From positions 486,429,594 to 486,493,593 of the forward strand of contig CM041777.1 in the NCBI GenBank assembly GCA_023374045.1: a DNA stretch of 64,000 nt. Direction: 5' to 3'. How positions within the stretch are numbered: position 1 is the first letter of the stretch; the number at the start of each line of letters is the position of its first letter. Below the pieces are notes generated by a model. It was not told the origin of the DNA. It ran no database searches and saw only the letters and a list, made by a program, of their open reading frames with translations. Made by a program: the position numbers and the translations under genes. This DNA comes from Limonium bicolor. Lineage: Eukaryota > Streptophyta > Magnoliopsida > Caryophyllales > Plumbaginaceae. Shown piece by piece: positions 22,101-33,190 of the stretch.

Positions 22101-24804
22101 CTATTGAGAGATAATAAATAGCATAAGACTAATAATTGATTAGCAACCCATACATTATACTTTTTGAGAGTTTTGGATTTGAATAATTATGATTTGTCAT
22201 CTACATAGCTTTCAAATTTTCATCCCATGTATACATCACTTGAAATAACTGTGAATATATTTGTTTATTCAGTTGGTTGTTATTATTATTTGATCTGATC
22301 AAATCGTCGTCTTCAGTGATTTTGATATGATTGTCTCTGTGTTATATATGTATATATTGTATATCCAGCCTCATTGCAAAATTCATTCCATTTCATTGTA
22401 CAACTTTACTATCTAAGCCTAGTTATGCCCTTAGGTCCAAGCTATTAGGATAGTGGGAGTCCCTTGGCACTTAGTGGGTCATATGTCCTTCTTGGTCAAG
22501 GTGACACCCTAAACCTTAAAACAACATCTAAAATTATGTATATAAAAAAAGTGAAGAGAAGAGCAATTCATTTCCAAAGTCTTAAGTCCGAAAACAGCCC
22601 ATTCTATAAAAACTCGGCTCGATACCCTTCCTTGGCCCAACGACAATTGTCGACCTGGCCCAAAAGCCTAATCGCCCCAAATTCAAATCTAGCCCAAAAC
22701 TTAATCCAAACTCAATTCATACCCAATTCAATTCAAGCCTAATTCAAATTCAATTAAATTCACTCCAATTCAATTCGGTTTCGGCCCAATTCAACTCAAT
22801 TGAATTCAATTTCAGCCCATTTCTATTCTAATTCAATTCATTCTAATTAAATTCATTCTGATTCAATTCAACCCATTCCAATTCAATTTAACCCAGCCCA
22901 ACCCATTTCAATTCAATTCAAATCAAATTCAGTCCAATTTATTTCAATTCATTCAAACCCGATTCAAATCGAATTCAACCCAATTCATTTCAATTCAAAC
23001 CTAATTCAAATCCAATTCAACCCATTTTATTTCATTTCATTTCAAACCCAAGCCAATTCAACCCAAACCCATTTTGGGCCCAAACCCATTTCAGACCCAA
23101 GCCCAATTCAAACCAAACCCATTTTGGACCCAAGCCCAATTCGACCCAAATCCATTTCAAGCCTAAACAAGGCCCATTCAGCCCAAAAGCATAAACAAGG
23201 CCATTCAGTCCAAAAGCCCAAACCAGGCCCATTCGGCCCGAAACCCCAACAAGGCCCAATTTGCCTTGAACAAAACTTTGACCATGACCTGAAACTTTGA
23301 CTTGACCCCAAGTTTGACTTGACTGAACTTTGACCTTGACTCGGTCCAACTTTGACCAACCCAACTTTGAACCAGCCTAACTTTGACCCGACCCGTTTTC
23401 CAATCTCGGCCCCAAACCAAATTCAATTCAAATCCATTTCAATTCCAATTCCAATTCAACTTCAACACAAATTCATCTCAATGCAAATACAGTTAACTTT
23501 CAATTTCCAATTCCCATTCAAAATTCAATTCAATTCCAAATTCAATCAATTCAAATTCAATTCAATTCCAAATTCATCTCAATTCCAATTCATTCAATTC
23601 CAATTCATTCAAACTTCATCCAATCTCCTCAACTCAATTCAAAATTCATTCACTTCGAAAAAAACCCATTTCAAATTCCGATCCAATAAAAATCATTCCA
23701 ATCCCAAAGAATTCCACAACTTCATGGGACTCAAATCATCCCTCAAAATCCAATTACCCTCGCACATTCGAATGTCTCACAGACCCGATTGTCTCACAGA
23801 CTTTGTTATTCCAATGATTCGAATTTCTCACAGACCTGAGCATCTCACAGACCCGAGCGTCTCACAGATCCAAGCGTCTCACAGACTTCGACATCTCAAG
23901 GTTTCAAACGTCTCACATACCCGAGCGTCTCACAGACTAACCTCTCACACCCAAACTCCAAAACTCTTCAAAATCCCCAAAAATCCCAAACATCTGTGAA
24001 CTACGTAAGGTCTGATCTCAATAGGGAATTGAGTAGGTAGGCAGCCCATCTAGGGTGCGACCCCATTCTAAGCAAGAAACCCTTTTCCCCTCTAAGGTGT
24101 TCTTCATACCCCTCAAAACACTCAAACCTTCTTGGCTCTCACAAACTTCAAACTATCAGACTCCAAGTCTTGTTTATTCACTCAACCCAGATTTTTTCAA
24201 ATCTTCATTCTATGCTCATCCGAATTCCCCGATTCTTCTTTTTGGCGTTAGCTTGGCAGAAAAGCTCGCCTCTTTCACTTTTTCTCTCTTTTCGTCCTAA
24301 TCCTATCCTTGGCTTATAAATGAATCTCTTTAACAAGGTTTTGAAAGAAGACAATCCCGACAATTGGAGACCGAGGTTTCCTCGGGCACCAATCCGAAGT
24401 CGTGGTCGTCGCCACTTCTAAGGGGTGTAACCCAGTGCGAACCCACACAGAATCTCTGGTATGATCAGATAAGTCCTATCCATAGGCAATAATCTCAGAG
24501 TACCAATGGTTCTTTGAACCCTCCTTTCTTTCCTTCCTAGTATCTTAGGTCAAACTAGTGGCGACTCTATTCAATTTCTGCCTATAGGGCATAAGTCCGT
24601 GTGGAGCCCATTGAGAGCGGGTGTAGTGCTCACTAGCATTCCCCATAAGCTTTCTGGGAAAGACGGACGATGTAGTAGGTATTTGAGGGATGCCAGAATA
24701 ACGGGTTTTCACCCCTCCACAGAATGGCATTTCTAGGATCTAGGCTTTTCAGTCAAGAACCATTTAGACAGACCCCCCTCATACCGAAAAATCACCCCTC
24801 CACA
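19139..24804 (+). repeat. 3' LTR of the Ogre/Tat-like element (5.67 kb)
   Basis: The start matches 11141 and is fixed by the purine tract; the end is fixed by the GCCCC target duplication. It includes the low-complexity stretch at 22640-23960 and a copy of the AATTGAGTAGGTAGGCAGCC block near 24030. TCACCCCTCCACAG occurs twice near the end (about 24709 and 24792), so the true LTR end could be either, but only 24804 gives a target duplication. A GTGGCGACTCT motif near 24555 resembles the primer binding site of Ogre elements, which is unexpected inside a 3' LTR. No gene is called. Confidence 0.7.
22640..23960. repeat. Low-complexity AATTC/CCCAA and TCTCACAGA repeats in the LTR
   Basis: 22640-23030 and 23400-23640 are dominated by CAATT/AATTC pentamers. 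23030-23240 is rich in GGCCCA and ACCCATT words, and 23240-23400 in ACTTTGACC words. 23770-23960 is a short minisatellite with about nine TCTCACAGA-like cores, many followed by CCGAGCG. Open frames across here follow the repeats. Confidence 0.8.
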
Positions 24805-24992
24805 GCCCCCAGTGTTCAAAAGAAACAATAAAATTGAATTTTTTTTTTAAGAAACTTAAAACAACAATTTGGATAGTACTAACAAAAATAATTATTTAAA
24901 AAAATAATAGAGAAAAAATAAATGGTAAGAAAGGCTCCCCAGTTTGATATTGAAGGTGTCAGGAGGACCCACCCTACACTTAGCCTTTTAGA
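24805..24992 (-). other. Interior of the gag-only element resuming after the nested insertion
   Basis: The first five bases are the right GCCCC target duplication. An A-rich stretch follows, then (from about 24926) sequence that is the downstream flank of gag copy 1. The flank is repeated at about 26990 after gag copy 2. Confidence 0.65.
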
Positions 24993-26316
24993 CTATTTGG
25001 CAGTATCGGAGATCCTAGGCAGAATGGTGACCGAATTCGTATGCTCCCGTGGATTGGTCTGTGTTTGGGACGGGAGCTGACCGTGTTGTCGCGGTTGCGT
25101 CAGAAGTTGCTGTAATTGCAACTGCAACGATTTGTGCTCCTTGCGAATGGTCGAGATCTCGTTGTCGGTATCCTGGGTTTTGTTCATCAGGGCTGACATC
25201 ATGTCACGAAGTTCAGCCATTTCAGCCTCTGATGATGATGCAGGATGAGATGGTCTGTATTGCCTTGGATTTCCCTGGTAGCCGGCTTGACTCTGAAAGT
25301 GTTGAGGGGGTTGGTTCCCCTGTTGCCATGGCTGCCGATACCCTTGGTACTCACATAATTGACTTCCTCATCATTCTGAAAGTCGGGCATGTCAGGGCTT
25401 GGAGCGTGGTCGTGCACTGGCCACATTCGCCTGTTGAGGAAGTTTGTTCATTGATATTTGCTCTCCACCACCTTCTGTAGAGCGCTAACCTTCGTGGACG
25501 TTTGAGCATTGCTCTCCAACAACTGCTCATGGTTCCACCGGTGGCCCAATCTCTTATCTCTTCACAAAGAGATTCAATTCCACTAAGGAATTGATCTCCA
25601 GGCTTCTTTAATATGTCAGCACCAAGAGAGGATAGGATCATCGTCTTGCATTGGTTGACCAATCCTTTGTAAAACAACTGAGATAGTTGTTCCTTGGTGA
25701 GGCCGTGGTGTGGACATGTGCGCAACAACCCCTTGAATCTGTCCTAAGTCTCGAAGATGTTCTCCGAGCTAGGCTGTCTGAAATTGTATATCTCGGCGAT
25801 CATCTCCAGGGTGCGACTTGGAGGCATAAACTTGTCATAAAACTTGATTGCCATGTCCTCCCAAGTGGTGATGGTACTGGGGGTCAGACTGTGGTACCAC
25901 TTGCTAGCGTTCCCCGTAAGGCTATGTGGGAAGAGGGAAAGTCTAGCGTATTGGAGGACATTGTTTGTGGAGGTTAGGCTGTTTGTGTGTTGCAAAAATT
26001 TGGTGACGTGGAGCAAAGCATCGTCCGGATTCGTACCGTCGAACATACCCAATTCCTTGATGCATCAGATTTGATGATATGGCTTAAGTTTTTGCCATTC
26101 ATCGTATTCGTTTTGTGCAAGGTGGGGGAGGTCGATTGCTGGTTTCTGGCCTTGGTTGGAAGGCCGGTTTATATTTCGGACGGTTGGTGCTGCCATTGGT
26201 GTAGGAACTGCTTCTTGTAGGTTTCGTTGTTGCCTTAAAGTATGAAGCAAGGTTCGCTCGATTTCTGGATTAAAGTTGGCTAAATTTTCAGGAATACCCG
26301 TTGACCGAAAAAGCAT
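24993..26316 (-). pseudogene. gag: Retrotransposon gag, copy 1 (broken)
   Basis: It is homologous throughout to the gag at 27126-28454. It keeps the plant retrotransposon gag core (LFPHSLTGNASKWYHSLTP and AIKFYDKFMPPSRTLEMIAE) and a C-terminal coiled-coil-like segment (EISTIRKEHKSLQLQLQQLL). Two premature stops are visible, TGA at 26065-26067 (arginine in copy 2) and TAG at 25744-25746 (tryptophan in copy 2). A 70 bp deletion near 25537 shifts the frame. An internal primer binding site lies upstream on the same strand at 26953-26973. No pol follows. Gag would form the particle in the cytoplasm; this copy cannot give a full protein. Confidence 0.88.
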
Positions 26317-26419
26317 TCACCTTTTAAATATTCAGGAGGAGCAAAATACAAGTTATAATTTTCATAGTAATAAATAATAAGGCAATGAAATAATAAAAAA
26401 AATATGAAATTAAAAGAGA

Positions 26420-26860
26420 AACAAATTTTGGGTATGCCGGACGTCGTGCCGTGTGTGTGACACCTGGCATTGGACTTCCTCCAATTTTGCCGGGTTGGAT
26501 TCATCCGGCATGATGCCCGGCCTGTTTAAAAATTGAGAAAGAGAAAAATAAAAATAACGGGAAGGAGAAGGGAAGGATAACATGAAAGAGCAAGGGATAT
26601 TTAATAACAAATCAAAGATTCGAAGAAAGAAAAATGCGAAATAAGAGTTGAGATTTGAGTATGCCGGATTGTGCGCCGGGTAAATTCTATCCGGCGTAGG
26701 ACTTCCTCCAAGATGCCGGATTTAGAATACCCGACATAGTGCACGGCATGCTCAACATATGAAACCAAATTTAAAACAACGAAAAAGAATTAGTAGATAA
26801 GAATCGTTGAATGTGTCGGGCACCGGATACCCTGCAGTGTACTCGGCATATTCAACCGAA
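26420..26860 (-). repeat. Leader with CCGG-rich inverted motifs, copy 1
   Basis: Three units at about 26433-26522, 26660-26755 and 26815-26850 carry paired GCCGG/CCGGCAT motifs. On the minus strand the first two share TTGGAGGAAGTCC. Related units recur in the copy 2 leader and in the LTRs. The region lies between the primer binding site and gag, so it is an untranslated leader. Confidence 0.8.
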
Positions 26861-26952
26861 AAACAAAATGAACAAATTAAATTAAAGAATCAAAGAATAA
26901 AGAATAAAGAATAGGGCGTTTTTACCGAATTTAGGACTTGGACTAACTCCAA

Positions 26953-26973
26953 GTCCCCGGCAACGGCGCCAAC
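26953..26973 (-). other. Internal primer binding site (Athila type)
   Basis: On the minus strand this reads TGGCGCCGTTGCCGGGGA, the tRNA-Asp-type primer site known from Athila elements. It should directly follow a 5' LTR, yet here it follows gag copy 2. No such site is present next to LTR C (29126). This suggests a fusion in which the inner element lost its 5' LTR. Confidence 0.8.
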
Positions 26974-27125
26974 GATTCATAAAAGAGAATGGTAATAAGG
27001 GCTCCCTGTTGGATAGTGAAGGCGTGAGGAGGACCCGCCCTACACTTAGCCTTTTTAGGCTATTTGGCAGTATCGGATATCCTGGGCAGAATAGTGACCG
27101 AATTCGCATGCTCCCGTGGATTCGT

Positions 27126-28454
27126 CTATGTTTGCGACGGGAGCTGACCTTGTTGTCGCGGTTGCGTCAAAAGTTGCTGTAACTGCAACTGCAATGATTT
27201 GTGCTCCTTACGAATGGTCGAGATCTCGTTGTGGGTATCCTGGGTCTTGTTCATCAGGGCTGACATCATGTCACAAAGTTCATCCATTTCAGCCTCTGAT
27301 GATGATGTAGGATTGGATGGTCGGTATTGTCTTGGACCTCCCTGGTAGCCGGCTTGACTCTGAAAGTGTTGAGGGGGTTGGTTCCCCTGCTGCCATGGCT
27401 GCCGATACCCTTGGTTACTCACATAATTGACTTCCTCAACATTTTGATAGTCTGGCATATCAGGGCTCGGAGCGTGTGGTCGTGCACTAACCACGTTCGC
27501 CTGTTGAGGAAGTTTATTCATTGCTATTTGTTCCACCACTTTTTGTAGAGCGCTAACCTTTGTTGACGTTTGGGCATTACTCTCCAATAACTGCTCATGA
27601 CTTTGCATTAATCTGTCAAATTTGGAGTCGCCCTCTTCCACTTGATACAAACCAGCGGTACCACCCCTGGTTCCACCGGTGGCCCAATCCCTAATCACTT
27701 CGCAAAGAGATTCAACTCCACTAAGGAATTGATCTCTAGGCTTCTTCAGTATGTCTGCACCAAGAGAGGATAGGATCATTGTCTTGCACTTGTTGACCAA
27801 TCCTTTGTAGAACAACTGAGATAGTTGTTCCTTGGTGACGCCGTAGTGTGGACATGTGCGCAGCAACCCTTTGAATTTGTCCCAAGTCTCACAGATGTTC
27901 TCCGAGCTAGGTTGTCTGAAGTTGTAAATCTCGGCGATCATCTCCAGGGTGCGACTTGGAGGCATGAACTTATCATAAAACTTGGTTGCCATGTCCTCCC
28001 AAGTGGTGATGGTACTGGGGGTTCAACTGTGGTACCACTTGCTGGCATTCCCTGTAAGGCTATGGGGAAAGAGGGAAAGTCTGGCATATTGGAGGACGTT
28101 ATTTGTGGAGGTTAGGTTGTTTGTATGCTGCAAGAATTTGGTGACATGGAGCAAGGCATCGTCAGGGTTTGTACCGTCGAAAAGACCCAACTCCTTTATG
28201 CATCTAATTTGATGATATGGCTTAAGTTTTTGACATTCATCGTATTCGTTTTGTGGAAGGAGAGGAAGGTCGGTTGCTGGTTTTTGGCCTTGGTTAGAAG
28301 GCCGGTTTATGTTACGGACGGTAGGTGCTGACATTGGTGTAGGATCTGCTTCTTGTAGGGTTCGTTGTTGCCTTAAAGTTTGAAGCAGGGTTCTCTCGAT
28401 CTCCGGATCAAGGTTGGCTAAATTTTTAGGAGTACTCGTTGACCGAAGAAGCAT
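27126..28454 (-). pseudogene. gag: Retrotransposon gag, copy 2 (one premature stop)
   Basis: An ATG at 28454, directly preceded by an in-frame TGA, opens a 443-codon frame. It is interrupted only by TGA at 28023-28025, where copy 1 has leucine, and ends at TAG 27126-27128, where copy 1 reads on with glutamine. The retrotransposon gag core lies at about residues 85-230 (GLFDGTNPDDALLHVTKFLQ, KFYDKFMPPSRTLEMIAE, EQLSQLFYKGLV). A glutamine- and proline-rich linker follows, then a coiled-coil-like end with NEISTIRKEHKSLQLQLQQL. No CCHC zinc knuckle was seen. The gene is near-intact in an element without pol, consistent with a non-autonomous element that supplies or once supplied its own capsid protein. 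Confidence 0.9.
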
Positions 28455-28479
28455 TCACCTTTTAAATATTCATGAGGAG

Positions 28480-29125
28480 CAAGACATAACGTTATAATAC
28501 TTTGTATTTAATAAAGGAAATAATATAATGACATAATTTAAACTTACGAAAATACAAGAAGAAATAAATTTTTGGTGATGCCGGACAAAGGGCCTGACGA
28601 ATCGTACCCGGCAGTGGATTTCCTCCACGAATGCCGGGTTTACACTACCCGGCATATTGTCCGGCGTGACCAAAAAAAATCGAAAAAATAACTTAATTAA
28701 AAGACATGGAATGTAAAAGATAATCAAGATAAATGCAAGAGTAAATAAGAGATTTTAGGAGATCATTCCTATCTGTCCCTACTATGCATGTCCCCGCGTC
28801 GAACTTCCTCCGAGAAGCCGGTTGTGGAAAACCGGCACAATACACGGCAAGTTCAAACTCGAAATTCAAAATAAAGAATCATAGTATAGGGACTAATATA
28901 AGAGAGAAATGACAAAAGGAGTAGACAAGAATACATTCAAACTTGTTAAAACTTAACACTGTACGAAATTTTGAAATACTTTGAACATGCCGGACACAAT
29001 GCCGGGTAAAACTTGTCCGGCATTGGACTTCCTCCGAGTATGCCGGGTCACAGATGCCCGCACTCCGCACAGCACATTCAATTAAATCAAGGAAAAAGGA
29101 AATGAAGAATAGAAAATGTTGAATA
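28480..29125 (-). repeat. Leader with CCGG-rich inverted motifs, copy 2
   Basis: Units at about 28579-28665, 28800-28850 and 28986-29075 carry GCCGG/CCGGCAT pairs with GGAGGAAGT between them on the minus strand. This is the 5' leader after LTR C. The primer binding site expected next to the LTR is absent, so the LTR-leader junction has been deleted or rearranged. Confidence 0.78.
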
Positions 29126-30619
29126 TGTAGGGAAAACTATATACATAAAAAGAATGAAATAATAAACTAAACCTAAATAAACCTACAACTCTACTACGGG
29201 TAGCAAATAAAACCTGGTCGGAGTATAGTGTAAATATATTACGACCGAGAGTATCGAACCCAAGGGACTTATAGAAAACTAGTCCTAATCCGGGCAAAAG
29301 CATATTCTATAATAACAAGGGGGGAAAAGTAAAGGTTGATTCTAAACTAAGGAAACTAAATAAAATAAACTAACTTTGATTTAGGGAGATTATCAATGTA
29401 AGGGACATGTAAGACCAATAATCAAAGGTGGCAAGTCTCAAGAGGATTTGGTCTCGCAAAATGCATACGCCGGATGTGATGCCGGACCTCCGCTACCCGG
29501 CAGAGTCAAGGCCTTTGAATGTGCCGGACAACTTTTACCCGGCACGACATCCGGCATGGTACATTTTGTAAATAACACTTCCAGATTCGGTTCTGACAAA
29601 AGGAACTCAATATTCATACTTGCATCGTGCATAGCTAATGCCGCGAATACAAACAGAATAATGGGAAATAAGAGATTAACCCTAAACCTTAAGTCTTGCT
29701 CCCGCTGAGGCGCAGAAGACAACGTTAAAGATTACCAAAATCCTAATCTATCATATTCTTGTCTTGTGAACATTAAATATGACTTAGAGATAAGAGAATA
29801 AATAGCTACTTCATTCTACTTTGCATGAAGATTAGAACTCGGGTTAAGAAACTTGAAAATTCCATAAATGGTCATAAGAGTTTTACAAGGAAATCTTCCC
29901 TAACCAAAAATATAACAAGGATTCTGCATCACCATCCACACAACTACAAGAAGAAAATACAAAGGGGGAGAAGGAAATGTTAATAGCCTTAATCCGTCAA
30001 GGTCTTCTTCTTCTCTTGTGTGGATGGATCTACAGACGTTCCTTGGACACCAACAATGGAGTGGGGCGGAAATAGAGTGTGAATTGCGTGGATTTTGTAT
30101 GTTGAAGTGTGTCAATTTGCAGCCTCTCTCGGCCTATTTATAGGCATCATATATGTCTGTTGCCGGGCGTCGTGCCGGATCGTCGGTAGCCGGCACACGT
30201 GATAAATGTGCCCAACTGTTAACGGTCGAAACCGCCAATTCCGCGCGAAACAGTACATATGTCGGGTAGGAGATACCCAGCATCACACCCGGCACCATCC
30301 TAATCACCAACGGTCAATAACTGCTATCGCTTGGTCAACCGTGGCGACTCTTTACTTATGTCGGATGGAATCTACCCGGCATCATGTCCGGCATGGCCTT
30401 TTTTCTGTTCTGTGTTTATGCCGTGCAGGATCCATCCGGCATTGAGTCCGGCTTCAACTGACTTTTTGCCTAGAAATCATTCCTTGCACAGAAAACTCAT
30501 AAAAACATAAGTATGTACAAATAATATACTTTAACACATAATAAGCATAAATAACACATATATAACTCTATATAATACTAAATCTAATGCATAAAATATG
30601 ATAAGTCTGCGGCTCATCA
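29126..30619 (-). repeat. LTR C: 5' LTR of the gag-only element
   Basis: The plus-strand start is TGTAGGGAAAAC and the end is GGCTCATCA. It pairs with LTR A at very high identity. The host Athila RT resumes immediately after, starting with ACAGG (30620-30624), the candidate target duplication. Confidence 0.85.
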
Positions 30620-33190
30620 ACAGGGCATAGGTGTGTATTGATTACAGGAAATTGAATGCTGCCACTAGAAAAGATCATTTTCCTCTTCCATTCATTGACC
30701 AAATGTTAGAGAGGCTTTCAGGGCATCAATATTATTGTTTCTTGGATGGATATTCTAGCTATTTTAAGATTCCTATTGCTATAGAGGACTAGGAGAAGAC
30801 CACGTTTACATGCCCCTATGGAACATATGCCTACCGACGCATGCCTTTTGGATTGTACAATGCGCCAGCTACCTTCCAGCGATGCATGACTGCTATATTT
30901 TCTGATTATCTAGAGAAATGCATTAAGGTATTTATGGATGATTTCTCTGTGTTTGGACTAACGTTTGACTCGTGTTTGGACAATTTAGATCAAATTCTAG
31001 TCAGGTGTAGAGAGACTCAACTAGTACTGAACTGGGAGAAGTGCCACTTCATGGTGCAAAAGGGCATTGTGTTGGGTCACAAGATATCGAGCAAAGGTAT
31101 TGAGGTGGATAAAGCCAAAATTGAGGTCATTGAGAAGTTACCACCGCTAGCCTCTGTGAAAGATGTCAGAAGTTTCCTTGGTCACGCGGGGTTCTATAGA
31201 AGGTTCATAAAAGACTTTTCAAAGATCTCTAAACCGTTGTGTGATTTGCTAATGAAGGATGCAAAGTTTGAGTTCACACAGGTGTGTCTTGATGCATTCA
31301 ATACGATAAAGGAAAAGTTGGTGACTTCCCCTGTTGTTGTTGCTCCTGATTGGTCCTTACCCTTCGAGATCATGTGTGATGCGAGCGACTTTGCTGTGGG
31401 AGCAGTTCTCGGTCAAAGGCACGAGAAGGTGCTGTGTGTTGTCTATTATGCCAGCAAGACGCTCAATGACGCCCAGAAGAATTATGCCACCACAGAGAAG
31501 GAGTTTTTGGCCATTGTTTTTGCTTGTGACAAGTTCATACCATACATCATCGGGAGCAAAGTCATCATACATACTGATCATTCTGCTTTAAGGTACTTGT
31601 TCCAGAAAGCTGATGCTAAGCCCCGGTTGATCAAATGGATACTACTCTTACAGGAGTTTGATATCGAGGTGAAAGACAAGCCCGGAGTGCAGAACGGAGT
31701 TGCTGATCATTTATCACGGATGCAAGTTCTTGATAACGGTATATACCAATTAATGAATATTTCCCTCATGAGCTGGTGTATGCAATTGGTTTTAAGGAGG
31801 ATCCTTGGTATGCCGATATTGCGAATTACCTTGCTAAGCAGATTTTGCCACAAGAGATGTCGTATCAGCAGCGGAAGAAATTCTTTTCTCTACTGTTAAG
31901 CAATACCGGTGGGATGATCCATTTTTGTTCAAGGTTTGTGGTGATGGAATTATTCGTCGGTGTGTCCCGGAGACTGAAACAGGTGACATCCTTGTCCATT
32001 GTCATTCAAGAGAAGCTGGAGGACACTTCGGGCCAGCCAAGAGAGCAGCTAAGGTGTTGAAGGCAGGTTTCTTTTGGAAGACGCTGCATAAAGACTGCCA
32101 TACATTTGTGTCCACATGTGATAGCTGTCAGCGCCAAGGTAACCTTTCACGTAAGCTTAAGATGCCTTTGAATTACATCTTGGAGGTTGAGACATTTGAT
32201 TTGTGTGGGATAGACTTTATGGGGCCATTTCCTTCTTCACATTCGAACCTCTATATTTGGTAGCTGTAGATTACGTGACTAAATGGGCTGAAGCAGTGGC
32301 TACGCCTACTAATGATGCAAAGGTTGTGTTGCGGTTTTTGAAGAAAACATTTTCACTAGGTTGGGGTACCACGAACAATCATAAGTGATGGAGGATCTCA
32401 CTTTTGTAACAAGCAGTTTGAAGCTTTGTTGCAAAAGTACGGAGTGAGGCATAAGGTATCCTTACCCTATCATCCACAGACCAACGGGCAAGCTGAGGTT
32501 ACTAACAGGGAGATCAAGTGGATTCTACAGAAATCTATTAGTTCATCCCGTAAGGATTGGTCTATGAAATTGGATGATGCCTTGTGGGCTTACCGGACAG
32601 CTTATAAGAGGCCTTAGGGAATGTCTCCATACAAGTTGGTTTTTGGAAAGGCGTGTCATCTTCCGGTAGAACTGGAACATAAATCTTTTTGGGCACTTAA
32701 AGTTCTAAATTGTGATCTTCAGAAGGCCGGTGAGGAAAGGAAACTGCAGCTTTGTGAACTAGATGAATTTAGAGAGGAGGCCTATGAAAACGCCAAGATT
32801 TACAAGGAACGGACTAAGAGATGGCATGATAAATTGCTTGTGAGAAGGGAGTTTCAGATTGGTCACCGAGTGCTAATGTTCAATTCCAGACTGAAACTAT
32901 TTCCAGGGAAGCTGAAATCTCGCTGGTCGGGTGCATTCACAGTTACAACTGTTTCCCCTTATGGAGTCATTGGTGTGGTCAACGAGAAAGGGGAAGCATT
33001 CAAGGTTAATGGATCACAGCTGAAGTTGTACCAAGGGAGCGATGTTGATATGGTTCATTCAACACTCTGGCTCCGGATCCTGATTCTTCAAACTAATGCA
33101 ACAAGGTCTAGCCAAAGACCGAAAAGATGGGCGGCTTGGTGGGAGGCAACCCACCAGTATAAATCTCTTTTACACTTTCCTTTTGCTTGA
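30620..33190 (+). pseudogene. pol: Athila-like RT, RNase H and integrase (continuation)
   Basis: RT resumes at CIDYRKLN (30634) and includes the catalytic FMDDFSVFG near 30935. RNase H follows to about 31730 with [15 protein letters not shown] and [13 protein letters not shown], ending ADHLSRMQ. Integrase follows: HHCC zinc motif at about 31995-32135 (CHSREAGGH, CDSCQRQG), core residues in [17 protein letters not shown] and [10 protein letters not shown], and a C-terminal part to about 33050. Damage includes TAG at 30790-30792 (glutamine expected), frame changes near 31740, 31900, 32250 and 32380, and TAG near 32616. It is the downstream half of the gene begun at 6818 and is inactive. Confidence 0.9.
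33140..33163 (+). other. Athila post-pol signature
   Basis: TTGGTGGGAGGCAACCCACC lies just after pol. Nearly the same string follows pol in many Athila elements. It can form a short hairpin (GTGGG with CCCAC). Its function is not established. Confidence 0.6.

Larger units (their letters stand above)
11141..24804 (+). mobile_element. Non-coding Ogre/Tat-like LTR retrotransposon (LARD-type)
   Basis: The boundaries are TGTAGACACC at 11141 and CCTCCACA at 24804, flanked by the 5 bp duplication GCCCC (11136-11140 and 24805-24809). The first ~1.53 kb of the left LTR matches 19139-20678 closely. The 3' LTR is very long (5.67 kb) and is preceded by a polypurine tract and a 175 bp tandem array, features known from the Ogre/Tat group. 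No gag or pol domain was found in any frame, so it is called a large retrotransposon derivative. The left LTR is incomplete and the interior is rearranged. The lineage is inference. Confidence 0.75.
7058..30619 (-). mobile_element. Gag-only Athila-lineage retrotransposon, composite, minus strand
   Basis: The flanking LTRs at 7058-8544 and 29126-30619 are nearly identical where compared and enclose sequence that splits an Athila RT gene. Orientation is minus: gag is on the minus strand, and the polypurine tract with the typical Athila run-up (CGAGGACTAGCAAAAGG read on minus) lies next to 8544. Only gag is present; no protease, RT or integrase was found, so it would depend on enzymes from elsewhere. 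It contains a second gag copy, an internal primer binding site and a third, more diverged LTR, as if two related elements were fused. A 13.7 kb Ogre/Tat-like element is inserted within it. Confidence 0.8.

Noticed and set aside
23352..23999. 215-codon plus-strand frame rich in N, Q, F and S
   Set aside because: Low-complexity CAATT/AATTC sequence; composition alone keeps the frame open.
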